39,023 nucleotides of DNA from Seison nebaliae. Lineage: Eukaryota > Rotifera > Pararotatoria > Seisonacea > Seisonidae. The first letter of the stretch is position 1. Each line of letters opens with the position of its first letter. The stretch is from NCBI GenBank assembly GCA_023231475.1, contig JALJEE010002573.1:1-39023 (forward strand). The letters run 5' to 3'. This document shows, piece after piece, positions 11,286 through 21,234 of this stretch. The notes under the pieces were generated by a model that worked only from the letters and a program-made list of their open reading frames with translations, made no database searches and was not told the origin of the DNA. Position numbers and translations under genes: made by a program.

Positions 11286-11316
<31 letters not shown>

Positions 11317-11498
11317 AATTGATCTGGTTGTACCATCGACATTTGTTGTAGGTTGTTCGATGGTGGCATCGAATCGAACGTTTCAGCATCGTCATCTTGG
11401 CCACCAATGGTCTTGATAGCGTTTTGGAAGCCTTGTATAAGACCCGTACTCGATCCGGCAATTTTATCCAATTGTCCATTTAATATATTACGAAACAT
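8886..11498 (-). CDS. Synaptotagmin-family double-C2 protein with poly-Gln N-terminus, 4 exons, about 813 aa
   Basis: Exons: 9642-11498, 9456-9576, 9226-9397 and 8886-9177; introns of 65, 58 and 48 bp; phases agree. Residues 1-410 are low-complexity with long Gln tracts (about 58-125 and 258-275) and Asn runs, and no membrane segment is visible. A KLEPELYK linker (near residue 398) precedes C2A (about 412-619). C2A carries a roughly 75-residue insertion in calcium loop 1 and has lost ligands: loop 3 reads [10 protein letters not shown] where DFDRFSKHD is usual. C2B (620-735) is canonical: [19 protein letters not shown], the basic KRLKKKRTS patch, VIDYDRIGSDE with all aspartates, and GRDHW. 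So calcium binding is expected in C2B only. Family role: calcium-dependent membrane binding in exocytosis. The frame is closed just upstream of MFRN by a TGA, so an anchor would need a 5' exon I could not find. The synaptotagmin type is unresolved. Confidence 0.88.
10690..10735 (-). repeat. CAA/CAG microsatellite (second poly-Gln tract of synaptotagmin)
   Basis: Mostly TTG on the plus strand, reading as CAA-coded glutamines in the minus-strand gene. It lies in frame, so length changes alter the Gln count. Confidence 0.8.
11136..11330 (-). repeat. Interrupted CAA/CAG microsatellite (main poly-Gln tract of synaptotagmin)
   Basis: About 195 bases of (TTG/CTG) on the plus strand, coding for the longest Gln-rich block, with interruptions encoding His, Pro, Leu, Met and Asn. 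The mixture of codons and interruptions suggests an old tract rather than a recent pure expansion. Confidence 0.85.
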
Positions 11499-13145
11499 AA
11501 CATCTCACATTCTTTTGTCGAGAGGAAAATATTTAAATTGATCTTCAATCAAAGATGGAAAGAACGACGTCCAGTGGAATTCAGGAGAAAGAAATAAATG
11601 AGGTTACTCGATCGACAATTGGAATGAGTGGAAAATGGTTTAATTTCTTCTGATTAAACAATCGAAAAAGAAAAGTTATGTCGTATATACAACAGAGAAT
11701 TAAATCAATAATCGATTATTCACTCGAGAAAATGATTTAAGTCGAACATTCGAATTTCATCATCGCTTCACCGTTTTCCTTTTTTGACCACTCCACAAAT
11801 ACTACGAATTCATATCGAGCAACAACAATTTTTAATATAATTAATTTATTCGTCTCATTCCCAAATTTTTGAATGTTATGTAGGACTGTAATTAAGAAAA
11901 ATTCTCCTTCTTCTTTCCTTATTCCTATTGTTGGTTCATCTTCATTACTCATATTTCACATCGATCACCTCCTACAACCCTGCCCTCCCTCCTCCTACCC
12001 TCCTCGTCTATTGGCTCTCTCGAACGAGCGAGCGAGCGAGGGGAGAATGGGGAAATTGCATTTTAGCTTCCATAGATCATTACCATACATGTTTGCTCTA
12101 TGTGGCACAAAGACGAAATGACATCAGTATACGTATCGCTTTGTGCCAAGATGACGAAATTGAAGGAGAAAGATAGGCACGGAACTCCTATTTATTTTCA
12201 ATAGCACTTCCTTGTCACTATATGATGCATGTTGAATGCATTCTCTCTTTCTTTCTCTCTCTTTCCCAATCTCTACCACCATCATCACCATCCTAATAAT
12301 TCTTCCAGAATTCTCTTCTTCTCCTCTCACAAATGTGTTACATATTCGCCCCACTGTTTCTCTTGCACATTCTCGAAATATGGAGAATATGTGTCGAGGA
12401 AAAAATGGGAGAAAGGAGAAACGAAATAAAGCACGATATATCATTCACAAGAAATCTTTCTTTAACAAATGGTTTTCTCTATAATAATAAATTAATCTCT
12501 TCATTCGCCCATGTACCTCCATTCGTCCTACTTACACAACAACAACGACGACGACGACAACGACAACGACGACTTCCCCAATAAAAGTCATAATTGTTAG
12601 TTGATGTTGAATATTTATTTCCATTTTATAAGTTTGGGGAGAAATGTTATAAATCAATATTCAAATATAACCAATACTCACATTCGCGCTCTTGTATGAA
12701 ATTCGCTCTCGTACATCGCTGTCGTTGAAGTGAGGAGGAAGGAGAATTTAGTTTTTTTTTCTTTCGATTCTTTCAACCCCGAATGGACGATCTATTTCTT
12801 CTTCATATGAACAACATTATGAATAAGTGGAAAATTGACGTGAGTGTGTATGTGTCGATGTGCACACACGTGTATAGTGCATGTGGGGGGAATAGTCGAA
12901 TGAATTTCTATGCAAGCATTAAATATAAATCATATACGGAAATTACTTCGGGACACATACACGTACACGTACTCGGCACATCAAGAGGAGATTGATGAGA
13001 ACGACGTCGGATTTATCTACAAAATGTCACCATTGATGTAGGGAGGAATTCCGATTACGTACGGAAGATACTTGTACGAGAATAAAAGTAGTCAAAGTAA
13101 TGTCCGATGTTCGGGTAATATTCCATCCATCCATCCATCCTCATC

Positions 13146-13178
<33 letters not shown>

Positions 13179-13448
13179 GTCATCACTATCATCATGAGCG
13201 AGATTGAGTATAGAGTATAGAAAAACAAAAAAATATCATCAGGAATATTTAAAAAAAAACATTTCTCCTTTTCTTCTCCTCCCCACCAATTCCTTTTCTT
13301 TCCTTTCCTTCCTTCCTTCCTTCATTCAGCTTTCTAATTTCTTTTTCCTAATTTACAACTGAATATAATCGACATCTTAAGTGCTTCTTTTTATTTATAC
13401 GGAATCTTCCTGAACAAAATTAGTTGAATAACAACCATGCCATAAGAT
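11499..13448. other. Gene-poor region upstream of synaptotagmin
   Basis: About 2 kb with no convincing exon. It likely holds the synaptotagmin promoter and leader and perhaps undetected 5' exons. It contains a GAGC-type tandem run near 12024-12040, CT-rich stretches (12236-12330), an ACG/ACA run (12540-12575) and, at 13123-13196, the tetra- and trinucleotide repeats listed separately. Confidence 0.5.
13123..13196. repeat. Compound microsatellite (CCAT)n then (CAT)n
   Basis: CCAT units at 13123-13140 run directly into CAT units with a few interruptions to about 13196. No coding frame is associated. Confidence 0.9.
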
Positions 13449-13530
13449 GACGTATTGGCAATTTTTGCATTATTTCCCTTCTAATTACATGCGATCTGTC
13501 TCTTCGAACATCTTCCTCCGATCTCGAGTC

Positions 13531-13793
13531 TCATTCGACTGTTGGATTGACTTGCCCATTTTGACTTATCCTCCTCCCTACAATTTTCAATATCGACTTA
13601 AACTTCTTAATCATCTCCCACCGAATTATTTTCGTCGTAAAAACTTCTTCTTCGAGATGGAATGGAAGAAAGGAACATTTTTTTCCGTCTACTCCAAATT
13701 GCCAATTCTCAACAATGTGACGAATATCGCCAATATCGTCTTCATAATCGAAAGACACGAGATGTATATCCACTCCTCCTGTTCATTTATTGG
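13531..13793 (-). CDS. Orphan exon-like ORF, unidentified
   Basis: On the minus strand a good splice acceptor (ending in cag just above 13793) opens a frame reading GVDIHLVSFDYEDDIGDI and continuing to VGRRISQNGQVNPTVE, then a stop. The composition is protein-like, with conserved-looking acidic and aromatic residues. I cannot attach it to a family or to an upstream exon. The opposite strand also carries a 117-codon frame over 13447-13800, so one of the two is a shadow. I slightly favour the minus strand because of the acceptor. Confidence 0.25.
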
Positions 13794-14097
13794 TAGATAA
13801 TTTAATAAAAATTATTTAACAGATATTAGACAATCCAATTATTCATCGGTTGATTTATTTATCTATTCTGTTCTTACACCTATCACACGATTATTCCACC
13901 ACATAATTCTTTCTAAAGACTTTCATCCAATTCCCCCCAATATCATTTCCAATTTTCCACACGGTTAACATAATAAATGACAGTTCGATTTTCGTACCGT
14001 CCCGCCAGAAAACGAATATGAAACAAACTCACGAATAATATTCGTCAATAATTCCATTGTTGAATAATCTCATTTGTACTGATAACTACCAAATTTG

Positions 14098-14255
14098 CTA
14101 TTTCCTTAACGCCATTTTTTTACGTTTGATGACAATTACACGAAACTTAATTGTGACGATATTCCGATCATCATAAAGGAGATAATGGTTTGGACGAACA
14201 TGATCCTGTGATCGAATGACTGAAATTGAAGAAAAACGACAATATGTTATTGGGA
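14098..14255 (-). CDS. Orphan exon-like ORF, unidentified
   Basis: A pyrimidine-rich tract ending in ttcag on the minus strand precedes a frame reading VIRSQDHVRPNHYLLYDD, then RNIVTIKFRVIVIKRKK and a stop. It looks like a possible short last exon. No family is recognised and no partner exon is established. Confidence 0.2.
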
Positions 14256-14787
14256 GAGAACAATCAATGAAGAAGTTGACGACGAATCCCAAATATTGGG
14301 ACGGATCGAATTCCTGCATTATGATATTGATGGAATATGATTATCGATGGAAGCATACTCATTTCAATCATATTTACATATAGTAAATGTGTACGTTGGA
14401 TGAAGTCGATGAGATTCCCCTTCAATCAACTACTAATTCTTTGTCAATAGAACGATAAATTATCACCATTAAGAATATGCACGAAATATGCACTAATAGT
14501 TCGACGAGTTCGGGAAGAAGTAGGAGAAGTTGAAAGAATGAAAGAGAATTTTAATAACACAATACTAAAAGAATTCTTCTTTCGAATTGTATCGGAATAA
14601 ACTTCGAATTTCTTCCTTTTCATTTACCGTCTCGTCTAGTAAAAAACATCTTTCACCGAATCAGACACATAAATATTTTATAATTCTCTCTTACATGACA
14701 TTCGATTAATAATAACCATAATAAGAACAAGATTTTATTGTGAGCAATTTTACGGGTAAGACGACACAACTTTTTCATGCTATTTAC

Positions 14788-14913
14788 CTGATTATTCATC
14801 TGTCCATAATTCCCATTCAAATTTCTTCTTAATGAAGATGAATCTGTCCAATTCGAATAACCATCGATCGCTCTGTCTCCAAATTTGTCTGGCTCCAATT
14901 GTCCGACAATCAT
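14788..14913 (-). CDS. Possible first coding exon, unidentified
   Basis: On the minus strand an ATG at 14913 opens a 42-codon frame (MIVGQLEPDKFGDRAIDG at its start) ending at a strong donor, CAG followed by gtaaat. Its phase does not join directly to the synaptotagmin exon at 11498. It could join the exon-like frames at 13.5-14.3 kb or an exon not seen here. Confidence 0.25.
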
Positions 14914-14955
14914 CTCTCAATTTACCTTTATCTAATCAAATTTGTTTAAACCAGA

Positions 14956-15003
14956 TATCTCTCTCTCTTTCTTTATCTCTCTGTGTGTGTGGGTGTGTGG
15001 TGG
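14956..15003. repeat. CT-rich then GT-rich microsatellite
   Basis: A (CT)n-like run from about 14959 to 14982 passes into a (GT)n-like run to about 15002. Non-coding. Confidence 0.8.
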
Positions 15004-15565
15004 ACAATCGTATTTCTCATAAGATTACGTGTAAGAAACTATGAATGAAGTTTCATGACTATCATAACAAAATCAATTTTAATGATCTTCCAACACAAAT
15101 TCCACAATACCTTCCTAATTATTTCCTTATTCTTTATATATTACCAAATAATTCTGTTATTTTATGATATTTCTGAAAGAAATCCGATCGAGTAGATTTG
15201 CGATAGAGGAGAAAAATAGGGAAAATGTTTTTGTTCATCGTTCTTAAAATAAATTTCATTTCCATCATAAGTTTATGATTTCCATCACTCAATAATTAGC
15301 GGCAATGATAAATATGTTTGGAGATGATTATTATAAGAATTGCCATTTTCATTCGTCGTGTGTTGAAATGAAAGAAAATGATACAGATGGTAATTGTGGG
15401 AAAAGAAATGGAATTGAATATATTTCACAGAAATAATGTCCGATAATGGAATAATGAGAGGACGGAAATAAATAAAATAATATAACTTAAAAACACTAAT
15501 TAATTATTAAATTAATTCATGGTGGTAGAGATTGAAGTGGAGAAGAATTTGATTAATAAATAATC
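15004..15565. other. Intergenic, 3' side of the condensin gene
   Basis: About 560 AT-rich bases with short frames only. It probably includes the 3' untranslated region of the leftward condensin gene. Nothing else is recognised. Confidence 0.4.
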
Positions 15566-17584
15566 TCATTTATCTTCATTAGATTTATTCGTTGCCATGA
15601 CAACCACATCCATTCCCATCATTTCAGATCTGATATGAAGTTGATGTTCGTGTGCCAAATGTAAAATGGCGAGAAAAAGTGAATGGGGAGTACAATAAGA
15701 ATTGTGTGTCACATTCTCCATCGAATACTTAGCAAATATGGTTCTCATGTTAATGGGTTGATTCGATTGGAAAAGCTTATGAATGATGGGAAACATATCC
15801 TGATTAATTCGTTTGACGTTAATGCGGTTGGCTTGTTTACGATAATCTAATTTGATTGGAATTGGTTCGAATAACGGTTTCGGTATATCCAATAACGGAA
15901 ACGACGTTGACATATTCATAATCTCATTCGAGTCATTCATGCTAGTCATTTCCGAAACCATCGAATTCTCATTCGAATACATTCCCATTACACATTCAGT
16001 ACTTTCAAATTGTCCATTCAAATTCTCCTGATAATTTATCGGACATTCATCTGAATCTGGAAACGATTCATTTATCCATTCCAATCGATTATCCATTTGA
16101 GGAATTTGAAAAACAGTTTGAAATAAATTTTCCGTTTCCTCACAATTCATTTCCCTATTGTACTGAATGTCGTCCACATTGACATTGACTGTCAATTTCT
16201 TCTTTATTAATCGTTTCCGTTTGGTCCGTGTGCGCAACGGTAGAAGTTTCGACGATTTCTCCTCCATCCAGTCGTCGAGTGATCCGATCGTTTGTTCCTT
16301 ATTTTTTTCCGTTCGTTCAGTTCGATTATTACTCCGTTTAATTTGCACTTTCCTTCTCTTCATTCCCACATATAATCTCTTCAATTTAATATCATCATCA
16401 TCACCACCAAACATATCGTTAGCACACTCGGCTAGGATCTGTTGGATGGAAGTTTGATCGTTGGATAAATTGACGGATGGACAATCGGTGAAATTGATGG
16501 TATTCATATGATTCCGAATGGTGGTATCTCTACTAACGATAGAGAAAGATCGTAAGGAAAAATTTTGAATTTCAAACGAATTTTCATTTTCAAAATAATG
16601 TTCATTGTCAGATGGAATTGATGATAATCGGGAGATGGTCGAACATGAATCCGATTCAATTTCTTTTTCATATAAATAAAAATCATCGACTGTAACATCA
16701 TTTCTTCCCTGAACCACAAACGAATCGATGAGTGAACTGATTGTGAACTGTTTGTGGAGGGGAATACGTCCTGTCAGTTTCTCCAAAACTCCACAATAGA
16801 AATTGAGATAATTATCTTCTTTCTTTTCAGTTCGAATTAGAATTTCAAATAATCGACTCTGATTCAACGCGTCATTACTCATTTCCCTTATATCGTTCAT
16901 GATATCATAATCAGTCACCATCAATATCTTTCCATATAGCAATTTCTTCCATTTACAACTGTATTGAAGTAATCCATTAATGCTACCATAATCGATGGCA
17001 CGTAATTTCCTCATATCGAGAGAGATTGTCGTCATTTCCATCCATCGATTATTTGAAATACGAAGTTTTTTTGAAGGACTCGTAAAAAATTTAAAAGTTT
17101 TTTTCCTTTTTTTCTTCTTCTTCCGATAGACGTCCATCGAATTTTCTCCTTTTTCCTTTTCCACAACACCATTTCCATCATGGTTCGTCGACACACTGTC
17201 TCGACATTTCGCTATGTCACTTTTGACACATTCGAATTTCTTATCAATAATTCTCATCATAGAATCCAATGTCGTTACCGCACTATCGAAATCGATGTGT
17301 CGTTGCCAAACGGAATTTTTAGTTCGTTCGAAAAGTTCTCGATTTTTCATGCTTATCACCTCCGCTCCATATAAAGGAAGTTCGGAGGAATATGCCATAT
17401 TTCTATCGATTTTCCGATTATTCTTAAAATAAGCTACAGTCCAATTGAAAAGATTAGTCAGTTCGGCTACAGTTCTTTCCTCAGTCGGTCTCAACTCCTT
17501 CTCTAAATGAACAGTACATAATTCTTCTCCAGTCTGGAATGAAGGTGCGCTGTAACTACTTCCAGACATGAAGGAACAATCCAT
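15566..17584 (-). CDS. barr: Condensin complex subunit H (Barren, kleisin-gamma type), 672 aa, intronless
   Basis: Kleisin that bridges the SMC2/SMC4 heads of condensin I and carries the HEAT subunits, acting in mitotic chromosome compaction. N-terminal kleisin region: LTNLFNWTVAYFKNNRKIDR and then DFDSAVTTLDSMMRI-IDKKF (residues about 97-117) match the Barren pattern [20 protein letters not shown]. C-terminal winged-helix region (residues about 578-660): KQANRINVKRINQDMFPI and then HSLFLAILHLAHEHQLHI match the family's MDVKKLK and ACLLHLANEKNLKL. The middle is low in recognisable similarity, with acidic and Lys/Arg-rich patches. Length fits (fly and human subunits are about 740 aa). Cohesin Rad21/Rec8 and NCAPH2 were considered but fit the two termini less well. 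It is a single exon. Confidence 0.85.
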   Translation of the reverse strand: MDCSFMSGSSYSAPSFQTGEELCTVHLEKELRPTEERTVAELTNLFNWTVAYFKNNRKIDRNMAYSSELPLYGAEVISMKNRELFERTKNSVWQRHIDFDSAVTTLDSMMRIIDKKFECVKSDIAKCRDSVSTNHDGNGVVEKEKGENSMDVYRKKKKKRKKTFKFFTSPSKKLRISNNRWMEMTTISLDMRKLRAIDYGSINGLLQYSCKWKKLLYGKILMVTDYDIMNDIREMSNDALNQSRLFEILIRTEKKEDNYLNFYCGVLEKLTGRIPLHKQFTISSLIDSFVVQGRNDVTVDDFYLYEKEIESDSCSTISRLSSIPSDNEHYFENENSFEIQNFSLRSFSIVSRDTTIRNHMNTINFTDCPSVNLSNDQTSIQQILAECANDMFGGDDDDIKLKRLYVGMKRRKVQIKRSNNRTERTEKNKEQTIGSLDDWMEEKSSKLLPLRTRTKRKRLIKKKLTVNVNVDDIQYNREMNCEETENLFQTVFQIPQMDNRLEWINESFPDSDECPINYQENLNGQFESTECVMGMYSNENSMVSEMTSMNDSNEIMNMSTSFPLLDIPKPLFEPIPIKLDYRKQANRINVKRINQDMFPIIHKLFQSNQPINMRTIFAKYSMENVTHNSYCTPHSLFLAILHLAHEHQLHIRSEMMGMDVVVMATNKSNEDK

Positions 17585-18040
17585 TTTCTTAGAGCTTAAT
17601 GGAATTTTTTTAAGTTTTAAATTAACAATTTGATGGGGGTAGTTTTTAAAATTTTACGTCTCTCGTCACTGCTCATCAAAATTCGTTTTGAATTTAAAGA
17701 GAAAAAATAGAATTTTTGACAATTATCTAATTTAATTCCTAAGCTTCAAAACAACGTAACAATTGGACATATGGGCAAATTGCTTTAAAAGTTCCCCAAC
17801 GGACAATTAGCACTTCTACATTTGAGCTCAACTTTCAACTGTCTAATCTTACGGGAATATGTTCAGCGAACACTTCTGACTTCAATTCGAAATCGATTAC
17901 AATTCGTCCGTTTTCTTTTTGCGTCTATGAAAGGGAAGGTGCGCGCGACTTTCCTTATATATTCGATTCGTTATTCACAATTCTTCATTATTAGAAAAAA
18001 TAGTATTTCGTTTCTTTAACGTTTAGGTTCGTTTGATTTT
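17585..18040. other. Promoter-side spacer of the condensin gene
   Basis: About 450 bases upstream of the condensin start codon. No gene is seen. The stretch is ordinary AT-rich DNA until a sharp change of composition near 18040. Confidence 0.4.
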
Positions 18041-18475
18041 GGCTACGTGTCTCGTTGCATAGAGTGTAGAAAGGTCTATGCAACGAGATGTGGCTGGAAT
18101 ATCAAGAATATCATTGGTTAACCTATTCGGCCTGCGCATATGGCAGAAGAACCAAGCTGCCACTTGGAGGGGTGAGAAGGACGAGGAGTTTTTCCATCCG
18201 GCCCCGCTGCACATAACCATCTGATATTGGTGACACAATTTAAGGCGGCCCGTGCATTCTGATGCAGGAGAATGCAACCAAAGAACATCTGGTGCAATCC
18301 ACAAATTTCAATTGGATTTCTGTTCCACCTGTTCAATCAGGACCTCACCTCTTTGGTAGCCTGGTTGGACATGGAACCTAATAATCAAACGGAAAATATT
18401 GTGGAACAGATATACCTATGACTTACCGCAACCGACGTCATAGAACCCGAAAAATTATTAGGGTTCTATTACTCT
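18041..18475. other. GC-richer structured island, possible non-coding RNA gene or decayed element
   Basis: Composition jumps to around 50% GC over 18120-18300. At 18051-18063 and 18075-18087 lies a perfect 13-bp inverted repeat (arm CTCGTTGCATAGA) with an 11-nt loop; counting G-U pairs in RNA it extends to 18 bp (18046-18092). A second inverted repeat (ATAGAACCC with GGGTTCTAT, about 18439-18470) sits at the right end. No reading frame over about 90 codons is present and none resembles a known protein. It does not match, by memory, U1-U6, U11/U12, 7SK, SRP, RNase P or RNase MRP RNA. Confidence 0.45.
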
Positions 18476-19111
18476 CAACTTCGATTTTATTAGAATATGG
18501 TAAATCTAATGATATTGATGAGTTATATGCATATCCATTTCTTTATTCACATATTATTTATTAAATTGTCTTTTTCCTCTCAAATAAATACATATCATTA
18601 TCAAATCATCTTCAACGAATTTTGATTTAGTTTAATTTTCAAAAAATTTTATCGAGTAAATTCCAATTTTTTATTAAGATTAGTACTATATAAAACCACA
18701 CACATTACTCAGATAGTGACAATTAAGTAAATTAGTAATATTAAAATTATCGTCTATTAAATTATTTTAAGCGCAAAATATTTAATGGAATTAAATTTCA
18801 ACAAACCTTCCATCAATTAACAAAAATAACATAGTACTAAAAAAATAATTTAAAATAAATAAATAATAATCAAAAAGTTTTCTGAAATAGAAAAATGATT
18901 TTTGTGATATGATTGACCTGTGATAAGAATGTTATATAACATTTAGTAGAAGTTGCCTTTTTAAAATAATTGTCAATTGTCAGCTGCAAATTGACAATCC
19001 ACTTTGACATCAAGTAATTTCAATGTACAGGATTGGTTTGATTCAAATATAAAAATAGAGAAAGAGAATTGAGAAATTAATACAAAGAGTTTACTTCAAA
19101 TTAATCACAAT
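18476..19111. other. AT-rich spacer before the coiled-coil gene
   Basis: About 630 bases of very AT-rich DNA, with a short inverted repeat around 18971-18998 (AATTGTCAATTGTCAGCTG followed by CAAATTGACAATC). It presumably holds the promoter of the plus-strand gene starting at 19112. Confidence 0.4.
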
Positions 19112-20778
19112 ATGCACTTGGAAGATTTGATAATGCCGGATTTGGTGGACGATTCGGAAGCGATAATAACCGGTTTCCGAAGAGGAAACATATTTCCATC
19201 TTCTTCAACTTATTTACCGAGTGATGGTATAATGCATAATTACGGTTCGATCAATAATGGAGAAGTGAAGAACGAAGGAGAAAAAGATGTTCATATTCGA
19301 TCGAGAACATGTTGGGATACAGATTTTTCACTTTATGCTTTAGACGTCTATAACGATAACGTTAAGAAAACGGTGAAGAGTGTCATGAAATATGATGAAG
19401 TTCAATACGATGACGTTCCCTCGTTATTCAATCGATTCATATATGATATTAATAAGATGAAACGATTAAAATCATTTGATGAAATCCATGAATGGCTCAC
19501 GTCAACGACCTATTTCCAAGAATGTCAAAAATTAAAAAATTTCTCATCCTTCTTAATGAATGATTCGATGTCGTCTGAAATGATCAAACCAACTAAAAAA
19601 GCCATCGTTCTCCTCTACAATATGATTCAGGCAATGGAAATTTTGATAGAGTCGGAAAAATTCGCTACAACTCTCCTCAAAATTAATCAATTATCCGAAA
19701 ATGAACATACTACTCTGCATGAAATGGCGAAATATATTTTGAATTTTAATGACACATTTCAGAAGATCCTGGTGCCGATGACAACTCATAGATTTGAAAT
19801 GGAGAAAATTAATTGTTCTCATGAAAAAGACAAATTATTCGTATTATTAAAAGACTTTCACTTCAAATACGAATTGGCAATCACTGACGAAGTTGAAATA
19901 TTGAAAAATGAAGTTTCTATTTTATTCTTTCACAATTCATTCACCAATCTCTTCTTCACAGTTAGAAGAGAAAGAAAAACTTTTAAAAGAGCTAAAAGGA
20001 AAATCGAAATCGACTAATTCTCATAGTAGTAAATCGGATGGATCAGCTCAAGTTTCAATGACAACACAAACTAAAATAAATTATGTATTTTCCTTATCTT
20101 TCAACTTTTTCTTATAATTATTTGTGGCAGCGGAATGAGATGTTGGGAATTGGAGAGGTGAGGAGTGATATATTGCAAGTTATTGAACATTCCTTAGATT
20201 CGCTTTCGAAAGACATCCTATCACTTCGACAAGACAACAGAGACCATCACGATGTTATTATTTTTATTTAAAAAAATTCGTTTTGAAATATTTTGAACAA
20301 TTTTTCATTTTAAATTGAAATTGTTTTTACTCTTCAAAAAATTTTGCATTTCGAAATTTTTTAATTTGAATATTGAATTTTTTTATTTTTGAAAAATTTT
20401 AATTTTTCAGAAATTTATTGAATCATCTAATTAATTATCTTGTTTAATTATATAATTTTAGAAAATTTATTATTTAACAAACAAGTTGGAAGAGATCGAA
20501 GCGAAGAGTGCAAGACATTTGAACGTTCTCTCGAATTTCTATCGATATTTTTATTTGAAAAACAATTTTAGCATTTTCCGCAAAAAGATAAAGAAAGTTT
20601 GTTTGAGGTGCAAATGGCATGCGAAAGTTTAAACAAGGATATCGAGGAAGAACCGGAACTTATAAAAACAGTTGAAGATCGATTACAGGTGAGAGAAGTT
20701 TAAATTGGCTAAAAATTTTGATTTTTATAGGACGTTCATGAACATTATAGAGAGCTGGAAAGAATCGCTCACGAATAA
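19112..20778 (+). CDS. Coiled-coil protein of unknown function, 6 exons, about 424 aa
   Basis: Exons by splice consensus and phase (all phase 0): 19112-19912, 19962-20084, 20131-20253, 20462-20524, 20572-20688 and 20731-20778. Introns are 46-49 bp except one of 208 bp and one of 42 bp. Residues about 70-265 are globular and helical (e.g. FNRFIYDINKMKRLKSFDEI, AIVLLYNMIQAMEILIE), followed by coiled coil: EILKNELEEKEKLLKELKGK, then a Ser-rich linker, then HSLDSLSKDILSLRQDN, LTNKLEEIEAKSARHLN and TVEDRLQDVHEHYRELERIA. The globular head plus long coiled coil resembles the build of kinetochore, intraflagellar-transport or augmin subunits, but no diagnostic motif is recognised, so no name is given. 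The consistent phasing of five introns makes the gene itself convincing. Confidence 0.75.
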
Positions 20779-20796
20779 ATAAAAGTTGAAAAGAAA

Positions 20797-21234
20797 TTAA
20801 ATTTGTGATTTTGTATTGAATTGGAAAATTGTGCGGAGAAGTGTTTGGAAGAAAGTTTTAATAAATTGTTTGACTGATTGTTGTTTGGGTGTTGAATAAA
20901 TTCTTTCATCTTTCACATTTCTTTTTTCGATAATTGGAGGAAGAATGGTTTTATCTCGACGGTTTCTTACCGACGGTCTGGGAGTGCTGATGAGTTGTGG
21001 TTGGAAGTCCATGAAAAATGTGAGTATCTTTTCTTGAGGATAATTGTTGGAGGAGTTTTCTTCATAATTCTCGATAACGGATGATGTGGAGGAGAGATTT
21101 GAATTGGCAATGAAATAATCGTCGTGAATGATATTTAGATAATTGTTGGGAATCATGTTGGAATTGCCTCCTGAAAATCGATGTCCGTATTTTTTATGGA
21201 AGTAAATCGACTGAAGAGATTCGACTACTTTCAA
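20797..21234 (-). CDS. Hypothetical protein, 145 aa
   Basis: A single frame of 145 codons whose stop lies 18 bases from the end of the convergent coiled-coil gene. The product is polar and Asn/Ser-rich in the middle, has a basic proline-containing stretch (STPRPSVRNRRDKTILPP, residues about 83-100) and an amphipathic, hydrophobic C-terminus (VKQFIKTFFQTLLRTIF). No family is recognised and no signal peptide is seen. It could be a real short gene, a terminal exon, or the 3' region of the neighbour read backwards. Confidence 0.4.
   Translation of the reverse strand: MKVVESLQSIYFHKKYGHRFSGGNSNMIPNNYLNIIHDDYFIANSNLSSTSSVIENYEENSSNNYPQEKILTFFMDFQPQLISTPRPSVRNRRDKTILPPIIEKRNVKDERIYSTPKQQSVKQFIKTFFQTLLRTIFQFNTKSQI

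Noticed and set aside
9813-11416. Several plus-strand ORFs opposite synaptotagmin, including a Val-rich one over 11084-11416
   Set aside because: They are antisense shadows of the CAA/CAG repeats and of the C2A exon; poly-Val arises from reading GTT units.
11096-11479. Minus-strand Asn-rich ORF overlapping the poly-Gln tract
   Set aside because: Alternative frame of the same CAA repeat; the poly-Gln frame continues into the C2A domain.
12124-12584. Overlapping ORFs on both strands
   Set aside because: Low-complexity CT/GA-rich sequence open in several frames at once; none has gene-like composition.
13141-13196. CAT repeat as a possible CRISPR-like or His-rich coding array
   Set aside because: It is a plain trinucleotide microsatellite with no spacers and no surrounding reading frame; CRISPR arrays are not expected in this eukaryotic context.
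15566-17584. Cohesin Rad21/Rec8 as the identity of the kleisin
   Set aside because: The C-terminal LHLAHEHQLHI and the N-terminal TLDSMMRI segment match Barren/NCAPH better than Rad21 or Rec8.
18023-18336. Minus-strand ORFs of 93 and 72 codons over the structured island
   Set aside because: The two frames overlap each other, are Cys/Trp/Pro-rich as expected from GC-richer noncoding DNA, and resemble no family.
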